Shown here: in pieces, positions 1-10,660 of the stretch
How the letters are laid out: each line of letters starts with the position of its first letter
Position numbering within the stretch: position 1 is the stretch's first letter
Source: Trema orientale
Taxonomy: Eukaryota > Streptophyta > Magnoliopsida > Rosales > Cannabaceae
Assembly: GCA_002914845.1 (NCBI GenBank)
Contig: JXTC01000091.1
Span: 625,904 to 689,903 of the forward strand
Direction: 5' to 3'
DNA: 64,000 nucleotides
The notes under the pieces: model-generated
Seen by the model: the letters and a program-made list of their open reading frames with translations, nothing else
What the model was told of the DNA's origin: nothing
The model's database searches: none
Program-made: the position numbers and the translations under genes

Positions 1-2138
1 AAGCATTAGAAGTTGCTAGAAATGGTCGTCCTAAAATAACAGGAATTGGATTACTTACCTCAACAGGTTGTGTATCCAAGACAATAAAATCCACATATGA
101 ATTTATCAACTTGAACTAACACATCTTCCACTATTCCTCTTGGGATTTTAACTGATCTATCGGCAAGCAAAAGAGTGACAGAGGTTGATTTTAACTCACC
201 TAGATTGAGTTTTTGATAAAGTGAATATGGAAGTAAATTCACACTAGCTCCAAGATCAAGTAAGGCTTGTTCAATTTTTTGTTTACCAATAACACATGAA
301 ATTGTAGGACAACCAGGGTCTTTATATTTCAAACTATTATTGTTTTGAAGTATTGAACTTACTTGTTCGGCTAGAAAAGCTTTCTTTTTCACATTCAGTT
401 TTCTTTTTACAGTGCACAAATCCTTTAAGAATTTAGCATAAGATGGTACATGTTTAATAGCATCCAATAAAGGGATATTGATCTTTACCTGTTTAAAGAT
501 TTCAAAAATTTCTGGATTGTGATTCACTTTTCTTGAATTATTTAAAGCATGAGGAAATGGGAGAGCAGGAGAGGATTCAATCTTTTCTTCAGAGGGTATA
601 GGTTTAACCCCTTCCTTACCCTTAGAATTTGATTCATCATCTTTTTCACAAGGTTCAAGAATAGGTTTTTCAACAATCTTACCACTACGAAGAGTCATGA
701 TTGATTTGACTTGATCCATAGGTTGGCCTTCAGAGGATCCTGCATGTGAATTGAATTGTCCCTTGGGGTTTTGTTGTGGTTGAGAGGGGAACTTACCTTT
801 CTCTTGAATTTGGAGAGCAGATGCAAATTTTGCAAGAGTATCTTTCAAATTTGCCATAGTTTGAGCATTTTGAGTATTGATAGACTTCTGCTTTTCAATG
901 AATGAATGCAATGTTTCTTCAAGATTTTTCCTAGAAGGAGGGATGTAAGGTGCATAACCTTGAGGATTTTGAAAATTTTATTGTACATGAGATGGTGGTT
1001 GTGAAGATTGTGCATGATTATCATTCCTCCCACTAAAATTTGGGTGATTTCTCCAACCGGGATTATATGTTTGAGAATATGGGTTAGGATTTAGTCTTTT
1101 GAATGTGTTTAAAACATTAACTTGCTCATGAAGACATTCTTTAAAAGAAGGCAGAGTTGGACAATCATTAGTTGAGTGATCATTAGTTTCACAGATATGA
1201 CACACAATTTCTTGCACAGATTTCACTTGACCACTCTTTTTCATTTCAAGTGCCTCGACTTTTCTAGCTAAGGATGCAAATTTGGCTTGGAACTCGTGAT
1301 CTTCCCTAAGGTTATATATGCCTCCACTAGATGCAGAGGGTTGAGTTTTGGCAGGTGTCTCATAAGTTCCCACAGTGTCCCAATTTTGTGCATTTTCAGC
1401 TAGTAAGTCTAAGTATTCAATTGCCTCATTGGGGTCTTTATCTTCAAAAGTACCATTACACATCATTTCGACCATTTGCCTATCTCTAAGTGTTAATCCC
1501 TCATAAAAATGTGACACTAACCTCCACGTTTCAAAACCATGGTGAGGACAAGTATTAAGTAGTTCCTTATACCTATCCCAACACTGGTAAAATGTTTCTC
1601 CTTGCTTTTGAGTGAAAGTGGTGATTTGTCTTTTGAAAGAATTTGTTCGGTGAGGAGGAAAAAACTTTTTCAAAAACTGTTATTGCATTTCATCCCAAGA
1701 ACCAATGGAACCTGACCTAAGATTTCGTAGCCATATTTTAGTTTTATCTTTTAATGAAAAAGGAAAAAGCTCAAGTCTAATGGTGTTCATGCTATAATTT
1801 TGGTCATTATACGTATTACACACCTCTTCAAATTCCCTTAAATGCAAGTATTGATTTTCTGAATCTAAGCCATGAAAAGTTGGTAAAAGTTGAATGATAC
1901 CAGGCTTGAAACTGAAATGAGATGCATCGGGAGGAAAAATTAAACATGAGGGTGCACCTATTCTTATGGGATTCATGTGGTCTCTTAATATCCTCGGTCT
2001 ATCTTGATCATTATGTACAGAATGATTATCTCCTTGATCAATTTGATTTTCGGCCATGTTTTCAGGAGAAAATGAAGGCTTCCTAATAAGTCTACCATTT
2101 GATGAGTGTGACCAAACTTTCATGCAAATGCAAAACAA
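1..2138 (-). pseudogene. Athila-like gag-protease, broken
   Basis: Three consecutive minus-strand reading blocks (2138-1680, 1673-978, 911-60) form one gag-protease. The most plausible start is the ATG at 2057 (MAENQ), although the frame is open up to 2138. The first two blocks carry the gag core (WLRNL, SWDEMQ, then FFPPHRTNSFKRQI and a C-x2-C-x4-H-x4-C zinc knuckle, CHICETNDHSTNDC). The third carries the retropepsin motif DLGASVNLLP. The blocks are separated by in-frame TAA codons at 1680-1682 and 978-980, both where a glutamine is plausible. A frameshift near position 105 moves the sequence after the protease into another frame, where it continues to position 1 (ending near LGRPFLATS). It is not a functional gene. 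Family assignment rests on motif recognition only. Confidence 0.8.
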
Positions 2139-2245
2139 GAAAGGATTTTTTTTTTATCAACTAGAAAGAAAATGAAGAAGGAAGGAGATGAGATAAAAAA
2201 TAAAAGAAAAAAAAGGAAATTATGGTTTATAGAATAAACTTTACC

Positions 2246-2263
2246 TCCCCGGCAACGGCACCA
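2246..2263 (-). other. Primer-binding site, tRNA-Asp type
   Basis: The plus strand reads TCCCCGGCAACGGCACCA, which equals the 3' end of plant tRNA-Asp including CCA except for one A in place of G. On the minus strand this sits between the LTR-like block and gag, as expected for the primer site of an Athila-type element. Confidence 0.85.
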
Positions 2264-2269
2264 AAAACT

Positions 2270-3835
2270 TGACTGGTTCAAATTAATGAAGTCTTTCCCA
2301 AGTATAGGAGTGTCAAAGTAATAAATTACTCGGCAAGACCGAGATCGATCCACAAGAAGGTTAGTGAACAATACAAAACCATAAACTATATAAAACAAGA
2401 ATTAAAAGGATGAGAGAGAATATGTTGTAGAATGTTTGCAATAAAACAAAGAGATAAAATGATGAGATATGAAAAGTTGCAGAATTAAATGATTGCTAAG
2501 GTTAGGGGATCCTCTCTTGGTACGTCAAATAGGTATAATTTAAACTCATTTATTACTCAATTAGAATCCACACACAACGGTGGTTCCAATCGGAAGATTT
2601 AGCATTAAAGGTTCTTTAAGTTACACATGTGATTGCATTAGTTTCCTTAATTACCTTCTTTGGATAACGCCAACACTTATAAATGTGGTCAAGTACTCAT
2701 AGTAGCACCTTATGTCTACAACAAATCAAGATTCCATCCTAGCACAGCCGGTTAACTGAACATACGGCCCAAATGGAATCAAGTATTTGTTGTGCCAAAG
2801 ATTATATACAATGAGTCAAGACACACCACTTGACAAGGAGGGTATTAGATTAATTAAGAAAGTAAAGACAACACATATATTACAATAATGATTAAAGGAT
2901 GTAAACAATTAATTCTATGTAGAGTTTTAGATTATACTTATTCTTGCCTTAAGAGATTCACCCTTTCACCTTAGCAAGATAGAAATTAACTAGACATGAT
3001 AATGAAGAAAAACAAAGATGAATATGATATAGACATAAAAGTGCACAGAAATATTTTACTATTTTACATGCAAAATGACATTACAACAATATAAAAAATA
3101 AGAGAAAAAACAAGAGAATAATCTTAATATCTGAAAACAAGAGATGCCCCTTAAGCCTAACTTAAGCATCTATTTATAGGAAAACTTGGAGATACATAGT
3201 CAACATTTTTAGGCTAAGGATAAGTGCAAGTTGGCAATTTGTTGTGGCAGATTCAGTCCCTCCCAAAGATATATCTGAAACTCCATGAATTCAGACGAAA
3301 AATGTCTTAATCAAAGAAGAGAACTTGAAGCCTTATCTCTTAGGAGTCGTATGCCACCAGAATTGCATCAATTGGATATGTATTTCTTGACTTAAAGCAA
3401 AAATAGTGAAGATAGGTTCTGCTAAGTCAAAATTAGTTGTTGATCTTATCATCTGGAAAGATCTAACATTTTCACCCAAATTTCGGCTTCTTTTGGATTT
3501 TCTCAAAAAACAAATCATCTAGATATTTTTGTGTACATATCCATAGCATCAAGAATCACTCCATTGGAAATTATATTGAGGTCAAAATGGGCCAAATATT
3601 AAAGAGTGTCGGGCTAAACGTGAATGGAGTCTAATTTGCGATTTTGTCCACTTGAGATCCATTATGAAATAATCTGGGCTGATCTTGTGAATTGGGTTTA
3701 GTGAGGAATTGAGTCCAGAATCCATGGGTTTAAGAATTGGATTAAGATCCCATGCAGTTTAGAATCTGTGCCCATTTTATGAAACCTGCGCAGAAACGAA
3801 TATTTAGCCCAAATTTGGGGTAATTCATGTCTACA
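2270..3835 (-). repeat. Probable 5' LTR of the Athila-like element
   Basis: This block of about 1.57 kb lies directly upstream (minus strand) of the tRNA-Asp primer site and has no convincing coding sequence. It begins with TG at 2270 and is taken to end with ACA at 3835, giving TG...CA ends. The part next to the primer site contains the phrase around GATCGATCCAC that is common in these LTRs. The size fits the Athila range. The second LTR is not in the window, so the outer boundary cannot be confirmed by pairing. Confidence 0.55.
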
Positions 3836-4054
3836 AAAGTGCTTTAAATTAGGGGATTTAATGAAACTCTAAGTTTATATTGATGACATAATCCCATAAT
3901 AAATGTACACAATTAGATGTTAATCAGAAACCATAGCTTTGATTGGAATATCTACTCACGAACAAATATCTATAATACAAAGAAAAGACTATTTATTATC
4001 ATTAATTTCTAATAGAGTAATAATTTGCAAGTAAAATGAAAAATTTCAACTAAC

Positions 4055-4917
4055 CTTATGTAGAGCTCAATACAAGGCATACTCAATTCGACCACAGCCA
4101 CCATATAACCGATGTCTTCACTATCTAGATAGTTCTTGTGATCACTGCCAATAATTTCTTGAGATAAGAAAAATTCAATAGTATCATCGGTCCTCATACG
4201 TTGGGTGGCATAATTCCAAATTGCGTGAAGATACGGTGATAAATCCTCAACTACCACATCAGGCTTTTGTTGTTTTTGATTCAAAGAGTTTGATGGACCT
4301 TTGTTATTCCCTGAAGATAGTTTCTTTCCTTTTTCTTTCATGTTTTTCATTGGGATCATATAGAACAAATTAATAAGATTCAATTAGTAAATATATACCA
4401 AGAAAATATTATTTAGTACGTATTTCCAATACATCGTATATACCTCTTCCTCAAATATCACTAAATATTCTGGCCATACAACACATACACCTAGAGCATC
4501 CAAAACTGTCTTTATTTCTTCTATTGGGATTGGTATGTCAACCACAGGCTGAATAACCACAGTTACTGAAACTCTTAAGTTGCCATCTCCAAGAGGACGA
4601 CCGTGAATAACATGTCTAAAATTCTTGTGTACTAAATCCTTCGCAACTACATTTTCCACATCGTCCACAGATAACATACAAATAATACCCTAAAAAATCA
4701 AGAGTCTTCATTTAGCATTAAAAATATTTAAGTTCAAAAGACATAGTAAATAATATACCTCTCCAAGCCTTGTGACGTTCGTCGAATCCTTGTTCGTCGC
4801 TTCCTCATTTATCATTTCTTCATGTATTGTACAACTTACCTTAGTACTACGATGTTGCCAAATTTCCTCCACAGGTGTTTGCTCACAATCAACATTGCCA
4901 ATTTTTTTTTTCTTCAA
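4055..4917 (-). CDS. CACTA-encoded DUF8039-like protein, partial
   Basis: Three minus-strand exons with open frames can be read. The first ends at a GT donor after 4759. The second is 4689-4444 (AG acceptor and GT donor, 82 codons). The third ends at the donor after 4055, and its start is uncertain near 4345. The second exon resembles the DUF8039-type domain often found in CACTA accessory ORFs: VIHGRPLGDGNLRVSVTVV, then PIPIEEIKTVLDALG and WPEYL. The third resembles the segment that precedes the Ulp1-like protease in such ORFs (YLDSEDIGYMV, CIELYIR). There are no stops within these exons, unlike the related plus-strand copy at 8.4-9.1 kb, so this copy looks younger. The upstream start and the protease part are not visible. 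Function in the transposon is unknown. Confidence 0.5.
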
Positions 4918-5428
4918 GCTTTTTTTGTAGTAGCTAGAGTTGTGAATTCAAGTTTGCCATATTTTTATTCATATAATCCATCTCAACTTGCATTTTTTTA
5001 GAAAAGTATGTCTATTAGTTTCAAAGTAATCTCTTTGCTTGACGTACCATGGTTGTCCTCTAACACGACCTCGTGCTCTTGGGTATGGACCTATTTTACT
5101 GGGCCGATTTTTCTATACATCTAATAAGAATACTTGATGAATACTCCTTGTTCTTAGCTATCATACATTTCTTAGCATTAATGTCATTATCCAGATTCTT
5201 ACCAAAAATAAAAATAAAATCAAAGAAAGCATGTGTTAAATAAACAGAGTTGTTGATATTAGAAATAGAACCATTAATATATATTAGAAATAGACCATTT
5301 ATATATATCGAGCTCATCAAACAGTTTGGTATTCATACGGGAATGTTAGAAACAGAACATTGGTATTTAAATATAACGTACCTAAAAATGTTAAAAACAG
5401 AATTAGCATGGATCGACCGTCGACGGTG

Positions 5429-5790
5429 AAGGAGGACAAGCACGGGATGACGGCTCAAATTTGAGTCGGTCGGTGAGCAGGGGAAGACAGTTCAGAAAGG
5501 CCCAGGCTTGAGGACGAGCTTGAGAACAGATTATCCAGCCTTCTAATCGAGCCACGAAACAAATAATCCAAGTCGCAACTACGAACCACTCAATGGAGAA
5601 TCTCAGGCCAATATGTTATGACTACGAAATGAATTGGATCAGGTTCAGAACTTGAGGACGAGCATACGGGCAGCAGCGACAAAGGAGGATGAGCATGAGC
5701 ATGCGGGCAGGTCGGCGACAGAGGATGAGCACGTGGGCAGTTTGGCGACAAAGGACGAGCACGCTGGCAGTTCGGTGAGCAGGGAAGAGG
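5429..5790. repeat. GC-rich block with 30-bp tandem repeat
   Basis: A GC-rich patch inside AT-rich DNA. From about 5657 to 5788 a unit of roughly 30 bp (close to GAYGAGCACGYGGGCAGTT followed by YGGCGACARAG) is repeated about four times with small indels. Degenerate copies can be seen from 5429. Short ORFs on both strands here are by-products of the repeat. It lies just inside the terminus of CACTA element B and may be part of its subterminal or first-exon region. Confidence 0.6.
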
Positions 5791-5944
5791 GGGCATCGAC
5801 AAGCAGAGCTGGAGAGAGTACAAGGGCTAAAGAAATGTGAAATGAAAAATGGAGAAAGGTTACGGCACTGTACACAGTGAGCAATCGACGGGCTAAAGAC
5901 CCAATGTGAAACGATGCATTTCACTTCTGGCGTTGAATGAAATT

Positions 5945-6213
5945 TTAAAAAAAAATTAGTCGAAAATAGATGACGGGTCTAGCAAAACCCGTCATCTATG
6001 CCTCAAATTTTTATTCAATTAGGGCGCCAAAAATGGCGTCATTTTATATTTATTTTCAACCTAACATAGACGACGGATCTTTGTGAAACCCGTCGTCTAT
6101 ACTGTTTAAAATTTTCATACCATCCCCTGCATTTTTTTAGACAACGTGGTGCCGATAACCCGTCGTTTCTAGTACTTCTGCCCTTGTCTTCTAATGGTAT
6201 TTTTGTAGTAGTG
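5945..6213 (-). repeat. CACTA B terminal and subterminal repeats
   Basis: The terminal repeat occupies about 6196-6213 (CACTACTACAAAAATACC on the minus strand). Inside it, inverted pairs of the GACGACGGGT / ACCCGTCGTC motif occur at about 5970-6000 and 6063-6100, with a further single motif near 6158-6168. In CACTA elements such subterminal repeats are the known binding sites of TNPA-type proteins. Confidence 0.7.
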
Positions 6214-6660
6214 CTAATTGGACTCAAGTCATATGATTCTCGCGCATTGATGCAACAATTACGCCTAATTACGACTCGTTCAATTTCACAAAAGCATATA
6301 AGATATACTATCATAAGATTATATTTTTTCTTCAATGCAATCTATAAAAAAACAGTGGATAATTCAAAGTTAGATGCTTTACTAGAAAAGATTGTCATTG
6401 TCTTATATTTGTTAGAGTAATACTTTTCTTCTTCATTATTTGATATAGTAATACAATTAACAGTATATTTAGTTAGAGAAGTTAAATTAGGTGGCCTAGT
6501 TTATATGAGGTGGATGTATCCGTTCAAAAGACTAATGAAAATATTGAAAAGGTACGTGAGAAATCAATATCATCTAGAGACATGTATCATGGAATATTAT
6601 ATAGTCGAAGAAACAGTTGATTTTTGTTAAGAATATATTGCTAATACAGAGACAATTGGT
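6214..6660 (+). pseudogene. TNP2-type transposase C-terminal fragment (DUF4218)
   Basis: The translation starts mid-domain directly at the CACTA B terminus with LIGLKSYDSRALMQQ. It continues through a stop at 6418 to VREVKLGGLVYMRWMYPFKR and CIMEYYIVEETVDFC. These are the characteristic phrases of DUF4218, known from CACTA TNP2 proteins. A stop follows near 6628, after which more residues of the same domain can be read. The sharp start in the middle of the domain supports disruption by the element on its left. No start codon or catalytic part is present. Confidence 0.7.
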
Positions 6661-6872
6661 GTTCCCAAGGCTCGCTACTCTCAAGATGATGAAAATAGAG
6701 GTATACATAGTGGCAACTACATATGGAGGATAAAGATTTACAACTAGCATAAAAGAATGTGCTACAAAATTTATCTGATGGTATATGGATAAATATTAAA
6801 TTATGAAAAACTTAATTCTATTATTACTTTTACCTCGTATTATATTTTTATGTTGATTTGCAGTTTTAACCA

Positions 6873-8087
6873 TTGATTTTAGTTTTTAGATTGATAGCAG
6901 ATAATGATCATGAAGATAAGATCCACGATGAGAAAAATGAAGAAGGAGAACACATAGATGCATATGAAAAAAAGGCGTGTAGAGATGCAACATTATGTAA
7001 AAATATTATCAAACGGAGATCGATGGGGATTCGACTTATTGTAAATTGTAATCACCTTGGACAACCAGTACGGGACATTGCCACTGAGCTAGAGACTTAC
7101 CTAGGTGTTTTAGGTTGTACTATGATTTCGATAACCTTTGTCATGTAGCACAAGGTGGAAGGCGATATCCGAGAAAAAATTTGGAATGATGTTGTAGTAA
7201 GTGATAATATGCTTAGTTAGTATTGAATTCTATAGTATAAGTTTGATAATTTGGGATACTGTGGTAAGTACTAATTTTTTGTTTATTTTCATAATTTGCA
7301 ATGCATATATAATATAGCAATGGAATGTAGATCTTTTCTTCTGAAATCTGTGGGGAAAAAATGGCGTCAGTTTTAAAATTACTTGACCTACGGTGTAATA
7401 TACAAGTATAAAGAGGATCCTAAATATAGGGAGGAAAATCTCACTATTTTTGTTGCAGATCGATTTTCCAAAGAATTTCATGTATGATATGTTAAGTTAT
7501 ATAGAGTATTATCATAACTTATATATTTTAGTTTCATACTAATCTTTGGTAATATATCTACAGGAGAAAATATTGGCCCAACAAGCGAGAAGAGTAAAAT
7601 ATCAAGAGTACGTTCATCGCACATCTCCAAAAAAGATTGCAACTATGGCGGAAGAACCAAAGAAAGCACGTGGGACTGATAAAATTGAGTGAGTGGACTT
7701 ATGGAAAGTAATGCACTAAGACAAGAAAGGAGAATATCTCAATCCTACAGCTCAAGCTACGAGGGAACGAGTTGTAAGTTCATGATATTAATATTGTCTA
7801 TGAATTTTAATTTATATATTAGTTTTGATATTTAACTATTTTGGTACTTCGTGTAGGATGAGTTGTATGACATGAGGTCTCAAGAAGAGATTATAGAAAT
7901 TGGCTCAAGTGACATCTTAACTCAAGCATTGGGTACAACTGAGTACTCCGGTCGTGTATGTTTTATTGGAGCTTATGTGACTCTGAGGGACATATTCTAT
8001 AGACTTCAAGGAGAACTAAGGGAATTGTCAGAAACAACAATTCATATTCCAATGAGAAAAGGAAAATCGATGGAAGATGAGTTTTAA
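6873..8087 (+). pseudogene. Transposase_24-like CACTA protein remnant
   Basis: Several exon-like pieces are visible. 6873-7148 contains LGQPVRDIATELETYLGVLG and, past a TAG at 7146, DIREKIWNDV. About 7345-7483 contains KSVGKKWRQF, a stop, then YKEDPKYREEN. About 7564-7790 contains ARRVKYQEYVHRTSPKK. 7863-8087 contains ILTQALGTTEYSGRV, the marker phrase of this family (usually A-L-G-T-x-E-x-x-G-R-V). Introns with GT-AG ends separate the pieces. In-frame stops at 7146 and near 7690 show decay. The role in transposition is not established for this family. Confidence 0.6.
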
Positions 8088-8416
8088 AAATTTACAAAGT
8101 AAACACGACAATCAAATTCAAGTACAAGAGAGATAGCTCAGAGAATTGAAAGCTAAGTTATACAGTACTTCCTATCAAAAATCAGTTCCCCAACATGAAA
8201 ATCCTTAGCCTTAGCCTGAGCCATACTTTCCCCAGTAGGTACCTAAGCCATACATTTCTCACTCGCCTGATGTTTAAATTCATGCTACAACCCCTAGTAC
8301 TCCAATTCCGAAAGTGAGAACTTCCAAGGTATTATCCATCCTACTTTTATGAATATTTCGTATGTATCAATTTAGTACTTATTACGAATATGAAATTGAT
8401 TGGTTCACATTTCAGG

Positions 8417-8680
8417 ATGTTCACTGTAAGTTAGTTGACCTATCATTGGAGGTCATTGTATCGATTATATTGTTCAAACAGGAGGTAATGTGATTCATGG
8501 AGTTCCGTTAGGTGAGAAAAATTACCGTGTAGCTGTTGTCAAAGCACACATTTATAGGGTGTTGTTGCCTAGTGGCTAATATAATAGATACAGTGAGAGA
8601 AATAGTTAACTCAATTGTCGCATGGCCTACGGAATTGGTACTCATTGTAGGCAAATCCGAGGTATATTATCTAACACTCA
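8417..8680 (+). pseudogene. DUF8039-like fragment of CACTA element A
   Basis: Across frame changes the translation reads VIHGVPLGEKNYRVAVVKA, then IDTVREIVNSIVAWPTELV. This parallels the phrases HGRPLGDGNLRVSV and IPIEEIKTVLDALG in element B on the opposite strand at 4.4-4.7 kb. Stops and at least one frameshift break it. It is recognised by similarity to that copy and to the remembered family pattern. Confidence 0.55.
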
Positions 8681-8879
8681 TTACTTTTATAATTCAAGAA
8701 TCATTCTTATTTTTGTTTAAGTAAATATTTTGATCTCAGTTGCCCTTGCAAAAAGAGGAAGAATAAACAAGCACATAACGAACCAGAGCTGCCTATTACT
8801 CAACCACAAAGAGAAGAGTCCCACCATTCATTAGTATCTAGCATAAAATTGGCCACGTCCTTTTCATGATCCAAGATTG

Positions 8880-10016
8880 ATATCCCTCCTAATGTTCCTG
8901 GAAGCTTGAAGAGTTTATACAAATTTATGATGAAGAAAGATGATGACTACTCAATTCAAGTCACTTTCGATATTGAGATGTGTGGAATTCCTGGGCAGTT
9001 CTTATACTTGGTTAAGGAGGACGTATAGTATTTTACCAACGTTGTGGAGATTAGTTCTCCATGTATCACATTTTACATCAAGTAAGTGACATATCTTTAC
9101 TCTTATTATTTATTTGTTTTACCTCTTAATGTTTTGTATTTAATATGGTTTATGAATTATTTTAGGATATTATATGACAAGCTTATACAAAATGAGTGCA
9201 TACATCTCATAGCTTTCATTGAGCCTTCTCCTAATTCGACTATTAGGGATGGTAAAAGTGAGGATTATGTGAAAGCAATTAAACTTCACTTCACTTTAGG
9301 GATGAATATCACATTGTTAGTAGCACCTTATAATACGGGTTAATTCTCACGCCTTTAACATTTTTTTTGGTTATGTTTTATTATTATATAGGAGACATTA
9401 GATGTTACTAGTGATCAACACGGTTCATGAAGTGATATATTTGGATCCACTTGGATATCCTCCTCAAAAATATACAAAAAATCTCATCAAAGTGTAAGTA
9501 TGATAAAAACTTTTAGAAATTAATAAGTATGTTGAATATAATGTTATGTGTTTAGTTGACACACTTTTGATTTATAGAGCTTTTCAATTATTTAACTCGG
9601 AAATATCGAGACGTAGTAAAAAAAAAAGGTCCTGATTGAGAGTCAGTTAAGGTATAATTTAGATTTTACTTATTTATTACATGCTTGGATTAGATGAATT
9701 TGTTTTTGCTCGCTAATATTAATTGAAAACTTGATTGGAATTGTAGCATCTACAATAACCAAATAAAGAGTGTAATTTCTACGTTATGTGCATGATGCAG
9801 AAAATGATCCTGGACGCTAGCCCATATGAGTATATTACAAGTTCGGTATAATTTTCTAACTTAACACTTATCTTTATTGTATAAGTATAGTAATAATTAT
9901 CAATACGTGATTCCTATTTAACTTATATACATTTAAATTTGTAGTGCCATGACAAAGAAATACATACTATGGATGAGATCAATGAAGTCTGGGAGGAATG
10001 GGCCGATAAGCTTGTA
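8880..10016 (+). pseudogene. Ulp1-like (C48) protease remnant of CACTA element A
   Basis: Pieces in order are: 8880-9085 with LYKFMMKKDDDYSIQVTF and CITFYIK; 9160-9343 with LYDKLIQNECIHLIAFIEPS and LLVAPYNTG; about 9390-9495 with VHEVIYLDPLGYPP; about 9745-9835 with CNFYVMCMMQ; and about 9945-10016 with MDEINEVWEEWADKL. This order matches plant transposon-borne Ulp1 cysteine proteases (SUMO-protease family). The His-Trp and Cys active-site neighbourhoods are only partly recognisable: the usual HW before the YLDP segment is lost, while the CNFYVM segment keeps a cysteine. Stops and frameshifts make it non-functional. Confidence 0.6.
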
Positions 10017-10264
10017 AGCAACATGATAGGGGTGACTTATACTATACCACTTAGACTTTTTATGTTTGTTATTCTATTAGTCTAATTATGTGACTTGAAC
10101 TATGAACTATGATTTAGATTAGTTTAGGAGGTTTATGCAGAAATTAGCTATGCATAATAGTGGGAAAATATAATTTGTATGATGGATTGGTGGAATTTGA
10201 ATGCGAGAATGCTGGTTTGTTAAATGCAGGTTGTTTTGAGTTATTTTTTGTTCTGGTTTGTGAT

Positions 10265-10645
10265 GAATCTAAGGGGTCTAATACCCTGTGAAAATGGGTA
10301 CCATGTCCTTCTTAGGAAAGCAACATGGTAGGGGTCAAAAATGACCTGAAATCGGGCCCCCTACCATGTCGCTCCCCCTGAGAAGCGACGTGGTACCTTG
10401 ACCTATCACATTGCTTGCTGGGAAAATGACGTGATAGCTCCCAAAAAGCGATGTCGATAGGCCAAAATTAACTGACAAATTGTCAGTTGTTTTGCCTACC
10501 ACGTCACTTTCTGTATAAGCGACGAGGTAGGCTACCATATCACGTTGCTTCATAAACGATGTGGTATAACGCAGAACTATCACGTGACTTGTTTCCTTAT
10601 TGTTTATGAAGCGATGTAGTTTCTACCATGTCACCCTATCAGTAA
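10265..10645. repeat. Array of short inverted repeats (CACTA subterminal block)
   Basis: About six consecutive small hairpins are built from arms close to CTACCACGTCGCTT and its complement AAGCGACGTGGTAG, each with a loop of a few to about 20 bases. Arms alternate between CTACCATGTC and CTATCACGTG variants. The block is CpG-rich compared with its surroundings. Its place at the end of the CACTA A coding remnants fits subterminal binding sites. Confidence 0.7.
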
Positions 10646-10660
10646 TATGGAAAATGATAG

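Larger units (their letters stand above)
1..3835 (-). mobile_element. Athila-like Ty3/Gypsy retrotransposon, partial
   Basis: Reading on the minus strand there is a long LTR-like block, a primer-binding site matching the 3' end of tRNA-Asp, then a gag-like region and an aspartic-protease domain that runs off the left edge. The tRNA-Asp primer and the protease motif DLGASVNLLP are known features of the Athila group. Reverse transcriptase, integrase and the second LTR would lie to the left of the window. The outer end at 3835 is my best guess, taken from a terminal ACA (TGT on the element strand); no target duplication can be checked because the other end is missing. Confidence 0.75.
3836..6213 (-). 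mobile_element. CACTA (En/Spm) element B, minus strand, partial
   Basis: The minus strand starting at 6213 begins CACTACTACAAAAATACC, a typical CACTA terminal inverted repeat. It is followed by subterminal repeats containing GACGACGGGT in both orientations, a GC-rich block with a 30-bp repeat, and then exons of a CACTA accessory gene at 4917-4055. No second CACTA terminus was found before 3835, where Athila sequence begins, so the element is probably cut by the Athila insertion and its other end lies outside the window. It abuts a DUF4218 fragment at 6214, which suggests that it inserted into another CACTA element. Confidence 0.7.
6214..10660 (+). mobile_element. CACTA element A, plus strand, degenerate and interrupted
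   Basis: In order on the plus strand there are remnants of DUF4218 (the C-terminal part of TNP2-type transposases), a Transposase_24-like region, a DUF8039-like region, an Ulp1-like cysteine protease region, and a hairpin-rich subterminal block ending near 10640. This order is typical of large plant CACTA elements. The left part, including the transposase core, is missing, presumably separated by the insertion of element B. No clean CACTA terminus is visible after 10640; the AATGATAGTC near 10645-10657 could be a decayed terminus. Many stops and frameshifts show that it is dead. Confidence 0.65.

Noticed and set aside
5590..5924. Proline/serine-rich overlapping ORFs on the minus strand.
   Set aside because: They are read from a GC-rich 30-bp repeat and differ in every frame; no domain is visible.
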